Source: an uncultured Clostridia bacterium (lineage in GTDB: Bacteria > Bacillota_A > Clostridia > UMGS1840 > HGM11507). From it: a stretch of DNA of 7,331 nucleotides. The notes under the pieces are model-generated. The model searched no databases and had not been told where the DNA came from. It worked only from the letters and a program-made list of their open reading frames with translations. The DNA is taken from NCBI GenBank assembly GCA_934403665.1, contig CAKRUL010000061.1, forward strand, positions 1 through 7,331, in the 5' to 3' direction. Position numbers and translations under genes: made by a program. Numbering within the stretch: the stretch's first letter is position 1; each line of letters opens with the position of its first letter. Below are positions 1 through 5,665 of this stretch, in pieces.

Positions 1-33
1 GCTCAGCCCTTCGATTTCGAAGTCAAACGTCAT
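1..33 (-). CDS. 5' end of next gene, probable gp10-like tail-completion protein (partial)
   Basis: Only 11 codons are inside the window, reading MTFDFEIEGLS, and the frame stays open to the window edge. The ATG overlaps the TGA stop of the preceding gene in an ATGA arrangement, which points to translational coupling. The opening residues resemble the start of HK97 gp10-family proteins, which commonly begin with a short beta strand ending in 'I-x-G-L'. In many siphoviruses that gene directly follows the head-closure gene, which matches the position here. The existence of the gene is well supported by the coupled start; the family name is an inference from position and a very short peptide. Confidence 0.55.
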   Translation of the reverse strand, partial: MTFDFEIEGLS

Positions 34-356
34 AATATCGCCTCAATCATGATAACTTTGTGTTTCGTGTATGCCTCAATGGACGTGATTTTATACTCCG
101 GTTTTTGACAGCCGGTCAAAGAAACAGTCATGTTTTTGTCTATTTCCGCATCCATATCACACATAAGGGAAAGAATGTTATTCACCCTTTCCCCATATAT
201 TTCAGATGTGATTTGGTTTTTTGACGGCTGAACATTACACACAATAGAATGAGAGTATACTTCTCTTGCCTTCTGCCCTGGATAATAATCCGGCGCATTT
301 TTGTCAGCCTCTTTTTTCTCAAAGAGATATACAGTTCTGAGATATTTCCTAAGCAT
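30..356 (-). CDS. Head-closure / head-tail joining protein (SPP1 gp16-like position)
   Basis: A 108-aa soluble protein with no membrane segment or signal peptide. It has a strand-rich middle (a V-C-N-V-Q-P-S stretch around residues 39-45) and a beta-rich C-terminus, as expected for small barrel-like head-closure (stopper) proteins that seal the connector after packaging. Its ATG shares one base with the TAA of the upstream connector gene (TAATG), and a CGGAGG sits 8 nt before the ATG, so the start is secure. It lies between a gp6-like connector and a probable gp10-like gene, exactly where phages of the SPP1/HK97 type keep the stopper. No catalytic motif is visible. The role is assigned mainly from gene order and size; a divergent minor head or tail adaptor is the alternative. 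Confidence 0.6.
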   Translation of the reverse strand: MLRKYLRTVYLFEKKEADKNAPDYYPGQKAREVYSHSIVCNVQPSKNQITSEIYGERVNNILSLMCDMDAEIDKNMTVSLTGCQKPEYKITSIEAYTKHKVIMIEAIL

Positions 357-643
357 TACGAAAACCTCCGAAACCGATAGAGTTCTTGTTTCATGTTTTC
401 GTTAATCAGATCATCAAACTGCGTGCTTTGTCCGCCTTCCGAAAATGACTTTGCCTCTTCTCTGCCAAGCCGATTATAAATTTTGATAGCAATTTCAAGC
501 TGCATGTCTTTGAGTTCGTCCGGAAGCTCCTCTATATGGCAAAAATTAAGAATCTTTCCTTTTGCCATGCTCAGAATTTCGTCAACAAAATCATAGTTCT
601 CGTTTTTTCCGGTAAACATCCGAAATTTATCGCGAAGCTCCAC
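356..643 (-). CDS. gp6-like head-tail connector (adaptor) protein
   Basis: A 95-aa, mostly helical protein. Its last third reads S-F-S-E-G-G-Q-S followed by a helix ending in Y-R-F-R-R. That is the pattern of phage gp6-like/SPP1 gp15-type adaptors, where a conserved 'S-x-G-G-x-S' turn precedes a C-terminal helix that docks on the portal ring. The start is a GTG at 643-641: AAGGTG at 654-649 lies 5 nt upstream, and the next in-frame ATG (residue 9) has no comparable ribosome-binding site. The gene begins 11 nt after the stop of the 66-aa protein and ends in a one-base overlap with the closure gene. It probably forms the dodecameric ring under the portal. Family assignment is fairly confident from motif plus order; the ring stoichiometry is family knowledge. 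Confidence 0.75.
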   Translation of the reverse strand: MELRDKFRMFTGKNENYDFVDEILSMAKGKILNFCHIEELPDELKDMQLEIAIKIYNRLGREEAKSFSEGGQSTQFDDLINENMKQELYRFRRFS

Positions 644-654
644 AGAATCACCTT

Positions 655-855
655 CTATTCTTTCTCAGACTTCTCGTCCGCCTCTTTCTCGGGCTTCCTG
701 CCTGTCTTTTTCTCGGGTTCGACACGAAAACCTTCTCTTCCGGAAAACCATTGAGCCGCAAGACCGTCCTCTGTTTCCGCCTTTCCGTTCACAAAATGCA
801 CACCCGCTATTTCACGGGTGTACTCTTCATGAGGTGCAGTGATTTTATATTTCAT
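655..855 (-). CDS. Small conserved-type head-module protein, function unknown
   Basis: A 66-aa protein in two parts. Residues 1-45 look like a compact domain (start M-K-Y-K-I-T-A-P; core G-V-H-F-V-N-G-K-A; then an aromatic W-F and the end F-R-V-E). The last ~20 residues are almost entirely charged K, E, R and D and probably disordered. Small proteins with a 'G-V-x-F-x-N-G-x-A' core are often found just after the major capsid gene in Firmicutes phages, where they are left as hypothetical. The start is firm: GGAGG lies 6 nt before the ATG and directly follows the capsid stop (TAAGGAGG), with only 11 nt between the two genes. A capsid-associated, decoration or vertex role is possible from position, but nothing in the sequence proves it. 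Confidence 0.6.
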   Translation of the reverse strand: MKYKITAPHEEYTREIAGVHFVNGKAETEDGLAAQWFSGREGFRVEPEKKTGRKPEKEADEKSEKE

Positions 856-866
856 GATGTGCCTCC

Positions 867-1865
867 TTAGGATACTTTAAAGTTTCTGAGTACGCCTGCC
901 GCTCTTGTTTTCTTTAAGACAACGGCGGCAACCATTTCCACGTCACCGTCTTTTACAGCACCGGCCGTAGAAAAATCCGGTAAAGTGGTGTTGATGATGT
1001 TGCCTCCAGAAGGAGAAACTGCGTGGAATCCGTCAAGTGCAAACCTTGCGGCGTACAAGTCTGTCAATCCGGTTACGGTTGTTTCGCTTCCGGAAGCCCC
1101 GTATTTTCTGGATACGATCTGGACAACAGGAACAGTGGTTGTGCCGTTATAATAATACTGCAGATCCTGGAATGGGATTCCGTCATATGCATATACCTTT
1201 CTTCCGAATGCGTCCTCTGTCTGTGTCAGATAACCCGCTCTTCTGGCGCACGCCTGTAGTTTTGTGATAAGTTTTGTATTTCCCATCAGCATGTCCGGCT
1301 TGCCGTCCATCTCAGCAAGAAAAGCATCCAGCGTATCCAAAACAGTTTTATAGTTACTGTCAATCGCCGAAGCAGTGGACAAATCAATGGCTCCGGATGC
1401 GTCCTTGTTCATTTCTGTGGAACTCCCGGCTACCATAACATCGAGGCCATCAAAGCCCTTGATTGCCTTATCTCCGTTAATAACCGCATTGTGAAATGTG
1501 TTGATGGTTGCCTTGATTTTCTCCTGAAGCTGGAAGTTTGTTTCATCAATCTGTGCATTGGATGTTCTCGCAAGCACACGATCGATCGAGAATTTTCCAC
1601 CGAAGATTTTCAGAGCAACGGTTTTTGTTTCTCTGTCTGCTTCCTTCCCGGTGTATTCTGCATTAATCTCGCGGAAATCGGCAGTGGAGGGGGTTTTAAG
1701 TCTGGTATATCCATACACCAGTGTAGACCCTCCTGTGCCTGGGGAAACAGAATCGTCAAAAGTGAGTTTATCCATAAGCAGAGAACCCCTTCTGAATTCA
1801 TCAATAACCATCTGGTCAATGTGGTTTGCCATACCTACCTTTGCCTGTGCTAAAGTTACTGCCAT
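867..1865 (-). CDS. Major capsid protein (HK97-fold type)
   Basis: A 332-aa protein that builds the icosahedral shell. The N-terminus is a short helix (A-V-T-L-A-Q-A-K) followed by M-V-I-D-E-F-R-R-G-S-L-L-M-D-K-L. Next comes an extended strand region with Y-G-Y-T-R (around residues 52-56) and F-R-E-I-N-A-E-Y, then the G-G-K-F-S-I-D-R segment typical of HK97-fold coat proteins. The central part holds the G-F-D-G-L type loop and the helical D-T-L-D-A-F-L-A-E-M spine, and the protein ends in a strand-rich V-V-A-L-K-K-T-R-like region. No long N-terminal delta domain is present, which fits a separate scaffold protein encoded just upstream. An AAAGGATG ribosome-binding site precedes the ATG, and the gap to the scaffold stop is 19 nt. 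Assignment rests on position after the scaffold, length and these patterns. Confidence 0.85.
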   Translation of the reverse strand: MAVTLAQAKVGMANHIDQMVIDEFRRGSLLMDKLTFDDSVSPGTGGSTLVYGYTRLKTPSTADFREINAEYTGKEADRETKTVALKIFGGKFSIDRVLARTSNAQIDETNFQLQEKIKATINTFHNAVINGDKAIKGFDGLDVMVAGSSTEMNKDASGAIDLSTASAIDSNYKTVLDTLDAFLAEMDGKPDMLMGNTKLITKLQACARRAGYLTQTEDAFGRKVYAYDGIPFQDLQYYYNGTTTVPVVQIVSRKYGASGSETTVTGLTDLYAARFALDGFHAVSPSGGNIINTTLPDFSTAGAVKDGDVEMVAAVVLKKTRAAGVLRNFKVS

Positions 1866-1884
1866 ATAAAATCATCCTTTCTTT

Positions 1885-2436
1885 TTATACATTGTTTTGC
1901 ATTTTTTCCGCAATTGCGCTTCGTAAATCTGATACGGTGTCAGGGTCTTTTCCGTCTGCCGGTTTATAGCTTGGCTTTTGAAACAAAAAACCAAAATCTT
2001 TCTTTACCGTTTCAAGCTGTTCGGATAACCCGCTGACGCCGCCTTTCTCATCGATTGTTACATCGTCAAGATTTAATTTAACTTTCACCATATCAACATC
2101 GATCGCATTCGCTTTTAAAATTTCGCTTTCGATAGCAGCTGTTTTTTTGATGTCCGCTATCTGCTTTTCAAAGCTTTCCTTTGAGGTTTTGTTTTCTTCC
2201 TGCAGCTTTTCAATCTGCTTTTTTAAATTTTCGCTGTCCCCGGCATTTTTGCGGAGTTTTTCCAGCTGCCCGTCACGTTCTGAAATTTGTGCATTCAGCC
2301 CCTTGATTTCCTCCAGTTTGGCGTTGTACTCGCCTTTTGGAATTGCATGTTTCGGAAGCTCTTTTTGCACGTCTGCAAACACATCTTCCGAAACCTCAAT
2401 CCCTTTGTTTTTCAATAACTCTTTCAGCCATTCCAT
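1885..2436 (-). CDS. Capsid scaffold protein (phage GP20 / minor structural family)
   Basis: A 183-aa protein expected to guide coat assembly and be absent from, or cut out of, the finished head. It begins M-E-W-L-K-E-L-L and is followed by a long charged coiled coil (about residues 35-105, rich in E, K, L and Q). The C-terminal part has the 'A-I-D-V-D-M-V-K-V-K-L-N-L-D' and 'G-L-S-E-Q-L' patterns seen in GP20-family scaffolds, then 'F-L-F' and a K-P-A-D-G tail. The start at 2436 is chosen because GGAGG (2449-2445) lies 8 nt upstream. The frame is open for another 53 codons to an ATG at 2595, but that stretch runs through two terminator hairpins, has no ribosome-binding site and does not look like scaffold sequence. 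It sits immediately before the capsid gene, the usual order. Confidence 0.87.
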   Translation of the reverse strand: MEWLKELLKNKGIEVSEDVFADVQKELPKHAIPKGEYNAKLEEIKGLNAQISERDGQLEKLRKNAGDSENLKKQIEKLQEENKTSKESFEKQIADIKKTAAIESEILKANAIDVDMVKVKLNLDDVTIDEKGGVSGLSEQLETVKKDFGFLFQKPSYKPADGKDPDTVSDLRSAIAEKMQNNV

Positions 2437-2444
2437 TTTTGATA

Positions 2445-2449
2445 CCTCC
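2445..2449 (-). promoter_or_regulatory. Ribosome-binding site of the scaffold gene
   Basis: A perfect GGAGG on the minus strand, 8 nt before the ATG at 2436. It decides the start: the longer open frame reaching 2595 has no such site. An ATG overlapping the GGAGG itself (three codons plus spacer upstream) is in frame but cannot be served by this site. Confidence 0.85.
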
Positions 2450-2461
2450 ATAGATTTTTTA

Positions 2462-2478
2462 TACAGGCTCTCCCTGTA
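2462..2478 (-). repeat. Small inverted repeat in the scaffold leader
   Basis: A perfect 6-bp stem (TACAGG / CCTGTA) around a 5-nt GAGAG loop on the minus strand. It ends 12 nt before the scaffold ribosome-binding site. The bases that follow are A-rich on the transcript, so it is not a terminator. It could be a 5' leader hairpin that protects or modulates the scaffold-capsid transcript, or a protein-binding palindrome; a chance repeat of this size is also possible. Confidence 0.45.
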
Positions 2479-2525
2479 AGGAGTTTCGTTGTTCTTTATG
2501 CCCTGCAACCTTTCAAAAAGGGCGT

Positions 2526-2559
2526 AAAAAAAGCGCTTACAAATGAATGCAAACGCTTT
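2526..2559 (-). terminator. Rho-independent terminator 2 of a tandem pair
   Basis: On the minus-strand transcript the arm at 2559-2549 (AAAGCGUUUGC) pairs with 2540-2530 (GUAAGCGCUUU) over 11 bp, including two G-U pairs, around an 8-nt AUUCAUUU loop. The 3' arm runs straight into a run of seven U (2532-2526). This is a textbook intrinsic terminator. It stands about 90 nt before the scaffold start, so scaffold and capsid expression from upstream requires readthrough or antitermination, or a promoter in the remaining leader. I found no convincing promoter there. Confidence 0.75.
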
Positions 2560-2577
2560 GATTATTAAATTTGGTAT

Positions 2578-2606
2578 AAAAATATCGCCTACCAAAAGTA
2601 AGCGAT
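2578..2606 (-). terminator. Rho-independent terminator 1 of a tandem pair
   Basis: On the minus strand AUCGCUUAC (2606-2598) pairs with GUAGGCGAU (2592-2584) over 9 bp with one G-U pair, around a 5-nt UUUUG loop. An AUUUUU tail follows (2583-2578). The stem begins 2 nt after the TAA of the 64-aa gene, the normal place for a terminator closing a transcription unit. It is weaker than the second hairpin 25 nt further on, because the stem has fewer pairs and the U tract is shorter. Confidence 0.65.
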
Positions 2607-2608
2607 GT

Positions 2609-2803
2609 TTATTCTATATCATATTTCTTTTTAATTGCTTGGATCTTTCTAAATGCCTGTTGAGTTAATTTTTTATTTTCGGATACCCCATTATCCATTC
2701 CAGGAATATCTTTATATTTATCGGCTATTTTTTTGCTCTCTTGGAAATACCATTCCATTACTTTTCTCGCTTTCTCTTCTGCTATTTCCTTTTTATTCTC
2801 CAA
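2609..2803 (-). CDS. Small helical protein paired with the MuF extension; candidate immunity or accessory factor
   Basis: A 64-aa, strongly charged, lysine-rich and largely helical protein with no membrane segment. Two helices (about residues 4-32 and 42-60) flank a turn reading D-I-P-G-M-D-N-G-V-S. The start is a TTG at 2803-2801: GGAGG (2817-2813) lies 9 nt upstream and the internal ATG at residue 16 has none. The gene overlaps the last 22 nt of the MuF gene in another frame and is followed at once by a terminator, so it closes that transcription unit. It shares the low GC of the MuF C-terminal domain. Immunity genes usually sit directly downstream of polymorphic effectors, so an immunity or chaperone role is a reasonable inference, but I recognise no family and nothing shows binding. 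A minor virion protein is an alternative. Confidence 0.6.
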   Translation of the reverse strand: MENKKEIAEEKARKVMEWYFQESKKIADKYKDIPGMDNGVSENKKLTQQAFRKIQAIKKKYDIE

Positions 2804-4320
2804 TAGCCAACGCCTCCATTCTTTGCATTTTCTATGCTCATTTCATGTCGATAATCCTCCAGAGACATATTGAATATAGAATCTGCCGATTTATCGAGAT
2901 ATAAATTTACGGTGCTAAACGTATATTCATACTTTTCGTCTACACCTCGTAAAACAGGCAATTTATACTCTTTGAATAATTTATAATCTTCTTCACTAAA
3001 TGAATATTCTGTCTCTGAAATTGGATGGTTATGTGTTACATATGCGCCTTTGAGTTTGTTTCCCAAATCATAATCAGGGAAAACTCTGTTTGAAGTCCCA
3101 AAGCATTGCCAAACTTCTCCATCCTTTGTTATAACAACAGCGTTCTCTATATCGCTTCTTGATATAATTTTTTCATATTGTTCAAGCTTTTTAACAGCTT
3201 TATTATAATCAACATTTTTTATTTTTTCAAGCAATTTTGGAGATTGATGTTTTGGAATCTCTGAATTTTCACCGTTTGCGGACAAGCCTCCGCTTCTGAC
3301 AGTCTTTATCCACTCATTGTAATTCATATTTGCAGGGATAAGATAAGTTTTTCCGGTTACCGGGTCTCTGGCTCTGCGCTGTAATTTGTCCATAACCTGC
3401 TTGTTCATCGTTGAAATGGTGGTAGACCTGCACCACGGATGAAGCGGAGGGAGGTTTTCGCCCGGAACTGCCTTGTCCACATCAAATTCTTTTCCATCCA
3501 TGTTCCGGCATACTTCCGATGTTTTGATATCCAGTGTTGCAAGAAACCGATATTTTTTGATACCGGTTTCTTTATAAGATTCGATTTCCGACATATTGGC
3601 GATATAGGTGCTCTCAGTCCGGACAAGCCGTCTCGCCTCGAATGCACCTACCTCGAATTGGTCTTGTATTTCTTTTGCGGTCTTATGATAGCTACGACCT
3701 GTCAAGAATCCGGTTAAAAGCTCCTGTTTCAGTTTTATGTTTAAATCCCTGCTGTTTGCCCATATTCGTTCGCTGTAATGCTTGTTGCTCCATGCGTTGT
3801 CTAATATCTCAGCTACCCTTATAATTGGCATGTTAGAAAACCGGAATCCGAAGCTTGTCCCCTTTTGAATATCAAACATCGTGCGGTTATAAGCTTCATA
3901 TGCTGTGTCTATGTAGTGATTTCTTGTCTTGTTGAATTCCGTGTCAGCAAGCTCAGATATTTTTTTGTCGATATCCTCCTGCAACTGTTCAAATCGTTTT
4001 ATCCGGAATGCATAAGCCGGAGAAGATAATATACTCATCATTTTATGACGGATAACAGGGTCTTTTATTTCCCGCACAACCGATTTTAAACGGTTTAGCT
4101 TGTCCTTGTCCGTAATAGCGTTTAAAAGCTCTCTTGCGGCTTTTTCGGATAATCCTGATTCGTGTTGAAAGGTAAGAAATATCTTTCTTGTCTCTTGACT
4201 TATGTACTCCGATGCGGAAATATAAGATTTTGCAATATCGTCAGCTATTTTATCCGCTTGTTTGTGGTATTCATACATGCGGAGTTCTGCACGCTGTTTC
4301 CAGTATTGATTACTCTTCAT
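2782..4320 (-). CDS. MuF-type minor head protein with C-terminal JAB-like domain (putative polymorphic effector)
   Basis: A 512-aa protein from the ATG at 4320; a GTG nine bases earlier would add three residues. Residues 1-190 are a helical N-terminal region of the SPP1 gp7 kind. Residues about 192-304 are the MuF domain: F-L-T-G-R-S-Y, R-T-E-S (234-237), L-A-T-L-D then C271, M-D-G-K, and P-P-L-H-P-W-C-R-S with H294 and C297. MuF proteins bind the portal, lie inside the head and may be injected with DNA. After a polar linker (about 345-365) comes an extra domain with T-H-N-H-P (H430, H432) and S-x-x-D (S442, D445), resembling the JAB/JAMM metal site with two extra residues in the loop; E402 is a possible catalytic glutamate. 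Plain gp7-like proteins end soon after the MuF domain. The extension is AT-rich and overlaps a small gene, as in MuF polymorphic toxins. Peptidase or toxin activity is unproven. The start overlaps the portal stop by 11 nt. Confidence 0.88.
   Translation of the reverse strand: MKSNQYWKQRAELRMYEYHKQADKIADDIAKSYISASEYISQETRKIFLTFQHESGLSEKAARELLNAITDKDKLNRLKSVVREIKDPVIRHKMMSILSSPAYAFRIKRFEQLQEDIDKKISELADTEFNKTRNHYIDTAYEAYNRTMFDIQKGTSFGFRFSNMPIIRVAEILDNAWSNKHYSERIWANSRDLNIKLKQELLTGFLTGRSYHKTAKEIQDQFEVGAFEARRLVRTESTYIANMSEIESYKETGIKKYRFLATLDIKTSEVCRNMDGKEFDVDKAVPGENLPPLHPWCRSTTISTMNKQVMDKLQRRARDPVTGKTYLIPANMNYNEWIKTVRSGGLSANGENSEIPKHQSPKLLEKIKNVDYNKAVKKLEQYEKIISRSDIENAVVITKDGEVWQCFGTSNRVFPDYDLGNKLKGAYVTHNHPISETEYSFSEEDYKLFKEYKLPVLRGVDEKYEYTFSTVNLYLDKSADSIFNMSLEDYRHEMSIENAKNGGVGYWRIKRK
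2813..2817 (-). promoter_or_regulatory. Ribosome-binding site supporting a TTG start
   Basis: GGAGG within AATGGAGG on the minus strand, 9 nt before the TTG at 2803. It lies inside the 3' end of the MuF coding sequence. It is the main reason for accepting the non-ATG start of the 64-aa gene. Confidence 0.75.
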
Positions 4321-5665
4321 CTTCCTCACCGCCCGGAGGGTTATTGTTTACCATGCCGAACGACTGTTTTTTTGCCTTGTCGTTTTCCTTTTGCTCCTTT
4401 TCAATTTGCATCATTTCTTTGTCCGCATCCTCCACCCACGGATGATTTTTAACAACCGTAAGCCTGGAAATAACATCGATGCTCTGCTGTGCAATCTGTG
4501 CGGTTTCCAAATCGTTTTTGGTTGCGTTTCGCGTCCATGTCTGAATGATCTTTTTCGGTTCGGATAATCCTCGGAATCTGCAAATCGCTTTTATCAGTTC
4601 TGCATATCCACTGCGGAATTCGGCTTCCATCGCTCCGGCTTTCAGTTCCAAGAGACTATACATGAATTTCAGTGCTTCGCCGGACGTGTTCCCATATTTC
4701 TGCGGATCCGGATCAACTCCCATCCCGCTGACGAATATTTGTTTTTTTAACAGTTCCAGAAACGTTCCTCTTGCTTCGTATGGAATTTCGGCACGAATGG
4801 TTTCCACGCCTCCGTCTCCATCCACTTTTATTGTTTTCTTGAGTTTCAGATCACTCAAAAAATCATCCCGTTCAACGCCGCCATAGTTTTTTACAACAAA
4901 AATAACCTCTTGCACGTCATCAATATCATTTGCAAAGCCTGAAACCGTCCGATCATACACATCTATCTGGTCTTTGCACATAGACAAATCGGATGTTTTA
5001 TAAGCATTATTAAAGAACGGAATAAACGGAACTGCTCCCATATTATGCAACATTGTTGTTCCTACTGATGGGAAACTGAAATTCACGTATGCACCGCTGG
5101 AGGCTTTCTCAAAAAATTTGACTTCTTTGTCATCCCAGTATTCGCACCGTTGCACTTCTTCGCCTTTGTCATTAAGTGTTACATATGCTCTCAATATTCC
5201 AATGATCTTGTTTTTCAAATCGCCCGACATCACAGGGATAACCTGCTTTGGATCTACCGCCGCATATTGGAAAGTGTTATCTTCTCCTTTCCAGTAATGC
5301 AGCCATCCAACCGTGTCATTGGACGCATCAACGGCAAGCTTGTTTGACACCTTCGGGAAATCGTCTCCCAAAGTATCGGCTATGATTTCATTCGCCGACT
5401 TGTCCCCAACATCAAATATCGGTGGGTACGTAAACAAATATGCACATTTTTGGTTCACAAGAAGTGAATGCCAGTTGTGCGAAATCCGGTTATCTGCCGT
5501 CCTTAATGGATTAGCTTCCTCCATCTGCGCATCCATATACAGATTGGCCGCTCCTGTATTTTTGATATCGTTTTTGTTCGCATAGTACCGTTCGGCGGTT
5601 TTCGCCGCCTCTATAAAGCTTCCATGCCCTATAATTAATCGGTTGATATAATTGCTGTTTACCAT
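4310..5665 (-). CDS. Portal protein (SPP1 gp6-like family)
   Basis: A 451-aa protein forming the ring at the special vertex through which DNA enters and leaves and on which the head nucleates. The N-terminus has the family's D-N-R-I-S-H-N-W (58-65) and L-L-V-N-Q-K...A-Y-L-F-T-Y-P-P-I-F (68-84) motifs. The middle holds the W-K-G-E-D-N-T-F-Q-Y and D-P-K-Q-V-I-P-V strands, then an S-G-F-A-N-D-I-D-D-V-Q-E helix. The C-terminal third is helical (E-A-L-K-F-M-Y-S-L-L-E-L-K-A) and it ends in an acidic, disordered G-G-E-E-D-E-E tail. The length is close to SPP1-type portals. The ATG overlaps the terminase stop by 7 nt; GGAGG lies 12 nt upstream, a long spacing, so coupling to terminase translation probably helps. 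Its partners are the terminase upstream and the MuF protein downstream. Confidence 0.93.
   Translation of the reverse strand: MVNSNYINRLIIGHGSFIEAAKTAERYYANKNDIKNTGAANLYMDAQMEEANPLRTADNRISHNWHSLLVNQKCAYLFTYPPIFDVGDKSANEIIADTLGDDFPKVSNKLAVDASNDTVGWLHYWKGEDNTFQYAAVDPKQVIPVMSGDLKNKIIGILRAYVTLNDKGEEVQRCEYWDDKEVKFFEKASSGAYVNFSFPSVGTTMLHNMGAVPFIPFFNNAYKTSDLSMCKDQIDVYDRTVSGFANDIDDVQEVIFVVKNYGGVERDDFLSDLKLKKTIKVDGDGGVETIRAEIPYEARGTFLELLKKQIFVSGMGVDPDPQKYGNTSGEALKFMYSLLELKAGAMEAEFRSGYAELIKAICRFRGLSEPKKIIQTWTRNATKNDLETAQIAQQSIDVISRLTVVKNHPWVEDADKEMMQIEKEQKENDKAKKQSFGMVNNNPPGGEEDEE

Noticed and set aside
1491..1869. Plus-strand open frames across the capsid gene
   Set aside because: They are antisense shadows of a well-supported gene, with no ribosome-binding sites and cysteine-rich, non-protein-like composition.
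2450..2525. Possible sigma-70 promoter for the scaffold gene (TATAAA near 2457-2462, or TTGAAA near 2513-2518)
   Set aside because: The TATAAA has no acceptable -35 at 16-18 nt and would start the transcript inside the ribosome-binding site. The TTGAAA has only a 3-of-6 -10 match at 17 nt spacing.
2530..2559. Resemblance of the terminator arms to a CcpA cre site (core AAACGCTT / AAGCGCTT)
   Set aside because: Each candidate misses two consensus positions, and the symmetry is fully explained by the 11-bp terminator stem with its U tract.
2437..2595. A 53-codon N-terminal extension of the scaffold frame starting at an ATG at 2595
   Set aside because: It spans both terminator hairpins, lacks a ribosome-binding site, and its hydrophobic, aromatic content is unlike scaffold proteins. 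GGAGG 8 nt before 2436 gives a better start.
3405..3647. An alternative minus-strand frame inside the MuF gene
   Set aside because: It lies wholly within the conserved MuF domain coding region in another frame, with no start signal.
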